A DNA stretch of 64,000 nucleotides from positions 248,001 through 312,000 of the forward strand of contig JADJWC010000003.1 in NCBI GenBank assembly GCA_016716565.1, in the 5' to 3' direction. The notes under the pieces are model-generated. The model saw only the letters and a list, made by a program, of their open reading frames with translations, made no database searches and was not told where the DNA came from. Position 1 is the first letter of the stretch; the number at the start of each line of letters is the position of its first letter. Made by a program: the position numbers and the translations under genes. The stretch comes from a bacterium. GTDB taxonomy: Bacteria; Bacteroidota; Ignavibacteria; Ignavibacteriales; Ignavibacteriaceae. Below, one piece after another: positions 56,001-64,000 of the stretch.

Positions 56001-59000
56001 ACTGGGGCGGTATGCAGAGGCTACTTTCTTCAACCGCGAATAACTTAGTTGAGCAGAACATTGAGTTCATTGAATTCTGGATGCAGATCAAAAATGCTCC
56101 TGTTGGTGCTTCTTTAAATATCGATCTTGGTGTCATAAGTGAAGATGTAATTCCAAATAACAAACTTGATACTGAAGACAAAAACCTGAATGATGCAATT
56201 GATGAAGGCGAAGATACCGGTATTGATGGCGAATTTGATGCTCAGGAACGAATTACTCACCCTAATGGAAAATCAGATCCAAGCTCGGATAACTTTTCAT
56301 TTCCACCGCAAATAACATCAATTTTTGATTATTTCAATATAAACGGTACTGAGGGAAACGCTGAATTAACCGATGTTGGATTACTTCCGGATACCGAAGA
56401 TTTAAATCGAAATGGTTCTGTCGATCTTGCGAATAATTATTATCGATACACAGTACCTCTCTCAATTGATACAGCGTCGAACCCATTTATTGCCGGAGGT
56501 GGCTGGACATCTTCCAACTGGTTTTTATACAGAATACCATTGAAAGATACATCAGGAGTGTTCGGTAGCCCAAGTTTCTCAAATGTTGAAACAATAAGAA
56601 TGTACATCCAGGGTGTTGATTCTCTGGTGTGGGTAAGGATAACTGAATTTAATTTGGTTGGAAATCAATGGCAAAAATTGTTAGTTGAAGATTCAACACT
56701 TTCAGTTTCTACAGTTAGTTATGAAGAGAACCAAAGATATACAAGTCCTCCCGGGGTTTTCAGAGAGAGAGACAGAACGCGTCCTGACGAAGAAATTTAT
56801 AATAATGAACAGGCACTTAGTTTAATTTATAATAAACTGCCTGAAGGCGAATCGCGTGAAGCAGTTAAATATTTGTTCAGACCTCTGGATGTATTCAGTT
56901 ATAAGGAGATGAAATTATACATCCATGGCGATACTGAAAAAGAATCCGGAGGTTTATCGTATACCGATCCTATTACCGGTAAATATTCTTCTGAGGCATT
57001 CTTCCGTTTTGGTACTGACACCGCAAACTACTACGAATACCGTCAGCCTGTGGATTCCGGCTGGACAAGCATCTCAATTAATTTTAGTGAAATTTCTGCA
57101 CTAAAACAGGCAACTCCTGATTCAGCTACTGGTTTGGTGAAAATTCCGGTGCCGGGAGCGCCGGGACATTTCTATGTTGTAAAAGGTAATCCCACTTTAA
57201 CTGCAATAAAATTTCTTTCATTTGGAGTTTTTAATATTGATGATCCAACTTTTAATTCTGGCCCTTTATCTGGTGAAGTATGGGTAAACGAATTAAGAGT
57301 AGTTGGTGCTGACGATACTCCTGGAGCAGCATTCACGTTTAATACGTCGTTGAAGTTTGCAGATTTGATGACAGTTAATTTTAATGCTAGCCATACTGAT
57401 CCGTATTTCCATCGATTATCTGAGAGGTTTGGCTCAAGAGTAGAAAACCAGAACTGGGCAGTGTCAACTGATCTAGATGTTCTGAAACTAGTTCCGTTCA
57501 ATATGCGGGAAAGCAATCTTAAGGTGAGTTATTCACATACAGAATCACTCGGCAAACCACTTTATATTCCCGGTACAGATGTCAAAGTTGATGAAGCTGC
57601 AAAACAATTGGAAAATACAGAACCGGATTCATTAGGGAACAAACAAACTCCGGAACAACTTTATCTGGAAACGCAAACGCTGACAGTTACGAACACAATT
57701 TCATCTTCAAACATTAAATTAAAACTTCCAACAGACGTATGGTATGTAAGAGATACATGGAATTCATTAAGCTTTGGTTTCAATTACAATAACCGGTTTA
57801 ATCGAAGTCCAACTGTACTGGAATCAACAAGCTGGTTGTGGAATGCGTCTACTAACTATGCGTTTAATTTTAGTCCGGATTTGTACATCAAATTATCTGA
57901 TCTGCCGGTTGTGGGAATTGTATTTTCAATCTTTAAAGATTACAAAGACCTGAAGATTTACTTTGCACCACAGAACTTCAGTGCGAACGTAACCGCTAAT
58001 CGAAATCGGAACAGCAATCAAACCAGACCAAGACCAGGAATTCCAACAGAACCGATTGTATCACAGGATTTTACAACCGGAAGAGGGTTTAGCTTCAACT
58101 GGAAACTCACTGAAGGCGGATTGTTAAATCTTAATGTTAACTATAATGTAAATATGAATTCTTCACTTGCCAATCTTCTGCTTGACTCAACGGGAGCAGA
58201 ACGAACAGAAGGTGATATTTGGAATGATATTGTTGGTGGTGCAGGATTTGGACAGGATTATCGTTACCAGCAGAGTTTTGATTTAAGAACATCTCCAAAA
58301 CTTCCAGCGTTGTGGGATATTAATAGGTATTTCACTCTCAATGCAGGATATTCTGTTGGCTACAGATGGGATTACGATCTTCGTCAGGAAGATATCGGAC
58401 GAAGTGCAGGGAACACACAAAAGTTTACTGCTGGAATGGTTCTCCGTTGGAAGTCGTTAACAGAACCATTGTTTGCAACGGAAGATTCTAAAAGCGAAAC
58501 GGATAAAAAGTTAGAAGTTGACAAAGGAGAAACTGATGACAGTTCAAATGTTGTCGTAGGTGACAAACCATCCTCTATCAGCAGAGCATTTCAGTTTTTT
58601 GTGTCAGCGATTAAATACGTCTTCTTTGATTGGGATAATTTCACAACAAATTACAGTCACGATTACAGCGTTTCTAAGTCCGGAATTAAAGGGAGAGGAA
58701 CCGGTTTCTATAACTTTTTGGGGTATTACCCAGAGTGATGATAACGGACCTTCACGAGCGTTTCAGCTTGGATTGAGCAGTGATGTCGGTCCGCGGGCAT
58801 TTTCACCAAATGCTAATACAAATCTCAGCGATCTTTACACAGAAAAGAACAGCATCGATTTTAAAACTGCACGACCTTTGTGGGAAGGTGCAAAGATCGA
58901 CATCAACTGGAATGTGAACTGGTCGCAAAATAAAAATGTGTCACTCAATGCTGATGGATTTGGCAATATTACAATTACAAATACCACAGCAACAGGAAGT

Positions 59001-59834
59001 CTGACAAGATCGTTTCTCTCATTGCCGCCAAGTTTGCCTTTAGTTGAATCAGGAATTCAAAAAGTTTTTGCTTTGTATAATCCGAACGCGGCTGATCCGA
59101 GAAAAAGTCTATCCGATGCTTTCGTAGAAGGATTTGAAACTCTGCCGATACTTTCCGGTTTACCAATGTTCGAAGATGTTAATGAATATATTCCAAGAGC
59201 AAACTGGAGATTGACTTGGGATGGGCTGGAAAAAATTCTTTTCTTCAAATCGCTGGCTCAGCGTATTTCGCTTGAACATGCGTATAGCTCTTCATACACT
59301 GAAGGCTGGAAACTATCCGCAGAAGGTAACCAGGAAATTCAAACACAACGTGTTGAATACGGATTTACTCCTTTTGTTGGACTGAATATTACTTTTGGTC
59401 AGGTCTGGGATGGAAACCTTAACGGCAGCATTAAGTTTTCATCACGAACAACCTATGATTTAAGTGCAAGTACGACAAACATTAACGAGACGCTTTCAAG
59501 GGATATTGGTTTTACTGCAAGCTTCTCAAAAGCTGGATTTGAAGTGCCATTATTCGGAGTATCATTGAAAAATGATGTTGAATTTTTGATCTCATATACG
59601 AGTACAAAAAATTCAGTGGTAAGATATGAGATGAATAACTTTACTGAAGACGGTATTCCTCAGGATGGAACAACAAGAACCACTATCGAACCACGAATTA
59701 AATATACGATCAGCTCAAAGGTCTCATTATCAATTTATTACAAACGATCTACGGTTGAACCGGAAGGAGCTGCACGAATTCCTCCTACGACAACTAATGA
59801 AGCCGGTCTCGATGTAAATATTGTTATACAATAA
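53015..59834 (+). CDS. sprA: T9SS translocon protein SprA, single frameshift
   Basis: The giant outer-membrane beta-barrel through which type IX substrates exit (also called Sov). The repaired length is about 2,270 residues, in the normal range (F. johnsoniae SprA is about 2,400). Recognisable parts include GELITSFTDFEIPLPSVGVL and the repeated IDDFEGA, FQLGL and GEVWVNELRV segments. The frame breaks at the T run 58715-58719: removing one T turns NFLGYYPE-stop into NFWGITQSDDNGPSRAFQLG, open to 59834. The start is uncertain: the frame is open upstream of ATG 53015 and encodes a basic stretch (ILKRKFIKHR) that would suit a signal peptide, but no standard start is there. Confidence 0.92.
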
Positions 59835-59915
59835 TTACATCGTATCATTTATTCCTGCTTTTACATAATTTAACTATTCAAATAATCAGAATACTAAGCA
59901 AGAAAAGAGAAATTA

Positions 59916-61484
59916 ATGAATAAAAAGAAGCTGCTCTGGGTTGATGACGAGATAGATTTATTAAGATCGCATATAATTTTTCTCTCAGAAAAAGGTTACG
60001 AAGTTGATACGGCAATGAACGGCGCTGATGCAATTGAATCAGTCAAAGAAAAAAATTATGATCTTATTTTTCTTGATGAAATGATGGCGGGAATGGGAGG
60101 CCTGGAAACACTTGCACGAATAAAAGATATTAACCAGAGTATTCCCGTTGTTATGATAACCAAGAGTGAAGAAGAAAGCCTGATGAATGATGCTATCGGC
60201 GGAAGGATTTCTGATTATTTAACAAAACCGGTTAATCCAAGCCAGGTGTTGCTAGTATGTAAAAAAATTCTTGAAGGCAAAAAAATTTCCGGGCAGTATG
60301 CTGCCAAAGATTATCTTCAGGATTTTAATCAGATATCGCAATCATTAACGAGTAATCCGGATTTTGCTGAATGGATTGAGTTATATTTAAAGCTCGTCAA
60401 CTGGGAGGTTGAACTTGACGTCCACCCAGAAATTGGTTTGCAGCAAACACTTAACGATCAAAAGCGCGAAGCGAACAAGGAATTTTCCAAGTTTGTTGAG
60501 AAGAACTACCGGAGCTGGATAAACTCTATGGGGAATGTCGATGCACCAACTCTTACTCCCGAAATTACAGAGAAGTATGTGCTCAATCATTTGAAAGTCG
60601 ATGGACCTTCAGTATTTTATTTTGTGCTGGATTGTTTAAGGATGGATCAATGGCTGGTTCTTGAAAAGCATCTTCGAGATTTATTTAAGATTGAAAAAGA
60701 TTATTACTATGCAATACTTCCGACTTCAACTCCATATGCCCGGAATTCATTGTTCAGCGGGTTGTTTCCATCTGAAATAGAAAAATATTATCCTGATTTG
60801 TGGTCAGGGAATGATGACGATGAAAACAGTATGAATAAATATGAAAAAGAATTATTGCAGCTTCTGTTAAATAGAAAACGAATTAATCTCAGAAATGATC
60901 TGAAGTATATAAAAATAATTGATCCGGAAGTCGGGAGAAACTTTGAACAAAACATTCTTTCGTATAAAAATAATCATTTCACCGCCGTCGTTGTAAATTT
61001 TCTTGATATGATTGCACACGGAAGATCCGATTCAGATATCCTTAAAGAAATTGCACCTGATGAGCCAGCTTATCGTTCACTAACAAATAGCTGGTTTACT
61101 CATTCATCTTTGCTTGGCACTTTCAAAGCCATATCTAAAATGGAGAATGTAAAAATTATTATTACCACTGATCACGGCAGCATTCGTTCTCTGCGCGGGG
61201 CAAAAGTACTTGGTGATAGGGAAGCATCAACTAATTTAAGATTTAAGTACGGCAGAAATCTGAAAGTTGATGATAAGCACGCTGTATACATTAAAAATTC
61301 TCAGGAATATAAACTACCAAAACGTGGCGTGACTATAAATTATATTATCGCTAAAGAAGATTACTATTTTGTCTATCCAACTGATTATCATAAATATCTG
61401 AGTTACTACAAAGACACTTTTCAGCATGGAGGAATATCACTCGAAGAAATGATACTTCCAGTTATCACTATGGAGCCAAAGTAA
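59916..61484 (+). CDS. porX: T9SS response regulator PorX with PglZ domain
   Basis: A 522-residue two-domain protein. Residues 1-125 are a receiver (acidic D10-D11, phosphoacceptor D54 in LIFLDEMM, lysine in YLTKPVNP). From about 200 onward it is a PglZ/alkaline-phosphatase-superfamily domain with metal-site segments FYFVLDCLRMDQW, STPYARNSLFSG, NFLDMIAHGR and TTDHGS. PorX with the kinase PorY controls T9SS gene expression in Porphyromonas and has phosphodiesterase activity. It begins 81 bases after sprA, a meaningful T9SS neighbour. It ends one base before tsaE. Confidence 0.92.
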   Translation: MNKKKLLWVDDEIDLLRSHIIFLSEKGYEVDTAMNGADAIESVKEKNYDLIFLDEMMAGMGGLETLARIKDINQSIPVVMITKSEEESLMNDAIGGRISDYLTKPVNPSQVLLVCKKILEGKKISGQYAAKDYLQDFNQISQSLTSNPDFAEWIELYLKLVNWEVELDVHPEIGLQQTLNDQKREANKEFSKFVEKNYRSWINSMGNVDAPTLTPEITEKYVLNHLKVDGPSVFYFVLDCLRMDQWLVLEKHLRDLFKIEKDYYYAILPTSTPYARNSLFSGLFPSEIEKYYPDLWSGNDDDENSMNKYEKELLQLLLNRKRINLRNDLKYIKIIDPEVGRNFEQNILSYKNNHFTAVVVNFLDMIAHGRSDSDILKEIAPDEPAYRSLTNSWFTHSSLLGTFKAISKMENVKIIITTDHGSIRSLRGAKVLGDREASTNLRFKYGRNLKVDDKHAVYIKNSQEYKLPKRGVTINYIIAKEDYYFVYPTDYHKYLSYYKDTFQHGGISLEEMILPVITMEPK

Positions 61485-61485
61485 A

Positions 61486-61917
61486 TTGATAATTTATCCT
61501 TCAAAAATCAAAACGAGAAACGAAGCTGAATCAGTTTCTCTCGCAGCTGATTTTATGAAATTCTGTTCACAAGGTGATAGAATTGTTTTAAATGGTGACC
61601 TTGGTGCAGGGAAAACTTTTTTTATTAAAGCTGCTCTTGCCTCAGTTGGAATTGTAAATGCCAGCAGTCCATCTTTCGCTATTGTGAATGAATACCAAAA
61701 CAGTTCTCATATTTATCACTTTGACTTTTACCGCTTAAAAAATTTCAAAGAGTTGTATGACATTGGCTGGCAGGATTATTTAAACGATGACGAATCAATC
61801 ATTTTCATTGAATGGGGCAATCGCTTCAATTCAATTTTACCGGCAAAAAGAATTGAGATCAACATTTTTACATTGGCCGGTTCAGAAAGGGAATTCAGTT
61901 TTGAAAAAATCGGATGA
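61486..61917 (+). CDS. tsaE: tRNA threonylcarbamoyladenosine ATPase TsaE
   Basis: A 143-residue P-loop ATPase that supports the TsaBD complex making t6A37 in ANN-decoding tRNAs. Walker A is GDLGAGKTFFIK near residue 38; SSPSFAIVNEY and HFDFYRLK follow, and IIFIEWGNRF is the Walker B region. The start is a TTG one base after the porX stop. It overlaps tsaB, its functional partner. Confidence 0.93.
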   Translation: MIIYPSKIKTRNEAESVSLAADFMKFCSQGDRIVLNGDLGAGKTFFIKAALASVGIVNASSPSFAIVNEYQNSSHIYHFDFYRLKNFKELYDIGWQDYLNDDESIIFIEWGNRFNSILPAKRIEINIFTLAGSEREFSFEKIG

Positions 61918-62572
61918 CGGTAAACCAATTCTTGCAATTGAAACTTCGGAAAATGTCTGCGGCGTTTGTGTTTACTTTTCTGATGAAAAATATTTTTCTT
62001 CTTCTATAAATCTGAGACATTCTCATTCGGAAAAAATTTTTGAGATTATTAAAAACTTATTTCAAGCTGCGAAAGTAAACTCAACTGATCTAGATTCCAT
62101 TGCAGTTTCTGAAGGTCCCGGTTCTTTCACAGGTTTACGGATAGGATTTTCAGCAGCAAAAGGAATTGCACATGAAGCGAATTTGCCCATCATACCCGTT
62201 CCAACATACGAAGCATTTGCATTTCAACTATCAACAATTTTAGAAAATAATGCTGATTTCATCATCTCTAATAAAGTAAGTAAAGATGAGGTCTATTTTA
62301 CAAGGTTTCAAATTAGAGGCAATAATTATATATTTGGTGAGCAATTAACCATATTAACCAATGAGCTTTTCATTCAAAAAGCTGAGGGTTACAGAGTATT
62401 TGGTAATTCCGGAGTGTTAGTTGGGCAAGAAAATAAATTTCCCCAGGTTCCTGACCCATTATTTATAGCCAAATGGGCTTCAGAATTTGGCAAGGAAAAA
62501 AGAATTTTTAATTACGACTTTTTAGAACCAAATTATTTAAAAGAATTTATAATAAAGGAGAAAAGTAAATGA
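61901..62572 (+). CDS. tsaB: tRNA threonylcarbamoyladenosine protein TsaB
   Basis: A 223-residue ASKHA-fold partner of TsaD in t6A synthesis. Family signs: ILAIETSENVCGVCV, HSEKIFEIIKNLF and VSEGPGSFTGLRIGFSAAKGIA. I chose TTG 61901 (MKKSDDGKP) with AAAGGGA nine bases upstream; an earlier in-frame start at 61787 would add 38 unrelated residues inside tsaE. It overlaps tsaE by 17 bases and the next gene by four. Confidence 0.92.
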   Translation: MKKSDDGKPILAIETSENVCGVCVYFSDEKYFSSSINLRHSHSEKIFEIIKNLFQAAKVNSTDLDSIAVSEGPGSFTGLRIGFSAAKGIAHEANLPIIPVPTYEAFAFQLSTILENNADFIISNKVSKDEVYFTRFQIRGNNYIFGEQLTILTNELFIQKAEGYRVFGNSGVLVGQENKFPQVPDPLFIAKWASEFGKEKRIFNYDFLEPNYLKEFIIKEKSK

Positions 62573-63288
62573 TAAAGAACGTTCTGCTTTCATTCTTTTT
62601 ATTTTCATCATTACTATTTGCTCAACTCATGCAGCCGCAATTAATTCTTCAGCAAAAAGAATTTGATTTTGGTGATATTAAGCAAGGAGAAGTGGTTTCA
62701 CATACATTCGTATTATCGAATAACGGTGGCGATCTATTGAAAATAACAAACGTTCAGGCGTCCTGCGGTTGTACAGCTGCTGCGCCAGAGAAAAATGAAC
62801 TTGGTCCTGGTGAATCAACAAATCTCACGGTAAAATTTAATTCTGCAGGCAGACTCGGAAAACAAAATAAAACAGTAAAGATTTTTTCTAATGATCCGCA
62901 GAATCCTGAAATGATAGTGACGATTCGCTGCAATATTCTAAAACCTTCAGAAGCAAATGCTGGGAATCCTTTAATTTATTTAACAGAAACTCAGCATGAT
63001 TTTGGTAAAGTAAATGAAGGCGATAAGGTTAATTACACATTTAAATTTGTCAATAAAGGCTCATCAAATCTTGTAATAAAAGATATTAAAACTTCCTGTG
63101 GATGTACTGCAGCATTATTGAGTCAGGATAATTTGGCACCAGGACAGGAAGGAACTCTGAAAGTAGAACTTGATACAAAGAACAGGTCTGGAAAGATGAG
63201 TCGCACTGTAACAATTAATTCAAATGATCCAAAGGATCCGGCAAAGATTCTTACCATCTATGCCGATATTATTCGAAAAGGAAGCTAA
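62569..63288 (+). CDS. Exported DUF1573 tandem-domain protein
   Basis: A 239-residue protein with a signal peptide (MIKNVLLSFFLFSSLLFA) and two Ig-like DUF1573 repeats of about 105 residues. Each has a HTFVLSNNG/YTFKFVNKG strand, a conserved SCGCTAA motif (near residues 66 and 177) and a PGESTNLTVKF or PGQEGTLKVEL strand. Such proteins are abundant in Bacteroidota; function is unknown. It overlaps tsaB by four bases and the accD start by one (TAATG). Confidence 0.88.
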   Translation: MIKNVLLSFFLFSSLLFAQLMQPQLILQQKEFDFGDIKQGEVVSHTFVLSNNGGDLLKITNVQASCGCTAAAPEKNELGPGESTNLTVKFNSAGRLGKQNKTVKIFSNDPQNPEMIVTIRCNILKPSEANAGNPLIYLTETQHDFGKVNEGDKVNYTFKFVNKGSSNLVIKDIKTSCGCTAALLSQDNLAPGQEGTLKVELDTKNRSGKMSRTVTINSNDPKDPAKILTIYADIIRKGS

Positions 63289-64000
63289 TGCCTTGGTTCA
63301 GCCGGTCTAAAGATAATATTTCACCTGATTCGCAGAAAAAAGATTTGCCAGATGGTCTCTGGGAAAAATGTCCCGGGTGTGGAGAAATAATTCACAAGAA
63401 ACAGCTTGAAGCAAATCTCTGGACATGCCTTAAATGTGATCATCATTTTAGAATTGGAAGTGAAGAATATATAAATATTCTTCTCGATGAAGGAAGCTTT
63501 AAAGAGATGCACAAAAAAATGCGTTCTCCTGATCCGTTGAACTTCGTAGATACAAAAAAATATAAAGATCGACTTCACAACACCGTTAAATCATTGGGGC
63601 TTTACGAAGCCGTACGAGTTGGAACCGGTAAAATTGAAAAGAGAGAGGTTGCATTTGCCTGCATGGATTTTCAATTTATCGGTGGCAGTATGGGTTCGGT
63701 TGTTGGTGAAAAAATAGCCAGAATAATTGATAAAGCCTGTAAAGAAAAAATTCCTCTGATAATTATTTCTGAAAGCGGCGGTGCAAGAATGATGGAAGCT
63801 GCGTTTTCATTAATGCAGTTAGCTAAAACAAGTGCAAGGTTAACAAGATTAGCTGAACTTGGTATCCCGTACATTTCTCTGATTACGGATCCTACAACCG
63901 GGGGAACTACGGCGAGTTATGCAATGCTTGGCGATGTTAATATTGCAGAACCCAATGCACTAATCGGATTTGCTGGTCCAAGAGTAATAAAGCAAACTAT
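63288..64000 (+). CDS. accD: Acetyl-CoA carboxylase carboxyltransferase beta subunit, 5' part
   Basis: The first 237 residues of AccD, cut by the window edge. The N-terminal zinc ribbon shows four cysteines (WEKCPGCGEI and WTCLKCDHHF). The carboxyltransferase core follows with FQFIGGSMGSVVGEK, ISESGGARMMEAAFSLMQLA and DPTTGGTTASYAMLGD. It moves the carboxyl group from biotin to acetyl-CoA to make malonyl-CoA for fatty acids. The start overlaps the previous stop by one base. Confidence 0.95.
   Translation, partial: MPWFSRSKDNISPDSQKKDLPDGLWEKCPGCGEIIHKKQLEANLWTCLKCDHHFRIGSEEYINILLDEGSFKEMHKKMRSPDPLNFVDTKKYKDRLHNTVKSLGLYEAVRVGTGKIEKREVAFACMDFQFIGGSMGSVVGEKIARIIDKACKEKIPLIIISESGGARMMEAAFSLMQLAKTSARLTRLAELGIPYISLITDPTTGGTTASYAMLGDVNIAEPNALIGFAGPRVIKQT

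Noticed and set aside
57172..57516. 114-codon minus-strand frame inside sprA
   Set aside because: Shadow of the sprA coding frame; no independent evidence.
58700..58740. Programmed frameshift in sprA
   Set aside because: The junction needs a +1 shift at a T5 run with no rare codon, stop or Shine-Dalgarno arrangement; a homopolymer length error is simpler.

Overview
The window looks like a chromosomal segment from an AT-rich member of the Bacteroidota/Chlorobi group, most likely the class Ignavibacteria. The pointers are: type IX secretion (T9SS) genes (sprA, porX), proteins with NYPNPFNP-type C-terminal sorting domains, a bacillithiol deacetylase, a TonB receptor next to a DUF4249 lipoprotein, hpnCDE, and promoter-like TTTG-N19-TANNTTTG sequences. 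There is no phage, transposase, plasmid or CRISPR signature. This placement comes from gene content and was not tested by a database search.

Layout. 0.2-5.2 kb: bshB1, pckA, a haem-binding protein and acetyl-CoA synthetase (one frameshift), then on the minus strand a damaged sodium:neurotransmitter-type symporter with its tiny MetS-like partner. 7.2-16.5 kb: a plus-strand run of membrane-fusion protein, ABC ATPase, two FtsX-type permeases, TonB receptor, DUF4249 lipoprotein and a PEGA/propeller lipoprotein. 16.5-29.4 kb: a mainly minus-strand citrate block (citF, a fused citD-citE, MmgE/PrpD, aconitase/homoaconitase-like, degenerate HD protein, CstA, four-helix-bundle protein, isocitrate dehydrogenase-like), interrupted by one plus-strand sialidase-like repeat gene. 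29.4-42.9 kb: Hpt protein, orphan DNA methyltransferase, SRP RNA, sixA, a lipoprotein, NhaC antiporter (frameshifted), a T9SS-exported repeat protein, L,D-transpeptidase, uvrC, glgC, M1 peptidase and a 5'-deleted lpxH. 42.9-53 kb: PBP1A, tRNA-Leu(CAG) followed by a tRNA relic, an amber-interrupted STAS gene, hpnCDE, M28 peptidase, an exported arginine-deiminase-family protein and a cupin. 53-64 kb: sprA (one frameshift), porX, tsaE, tsaB, a DUF1573 protein and the start of accD.

Together the genes describe a heterotroph with acetate activation, gluconeogenesis, glycogen synthesis and citrate interconversion, a hopanoid/squalene branch, and T9SS export of adhesin- or enzyme-like proteins. Two themes stand out. 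First, short dispersed repeats have repeatedly entered coding sequence, including the same loop of two different T9SS sorting domains. Second, there are about ten reading-frame lesions in 64 kb. Most look like single-base indels that may be assembly errors, but the one in acs sits exactly on a canonical -1 slippery heptamer.
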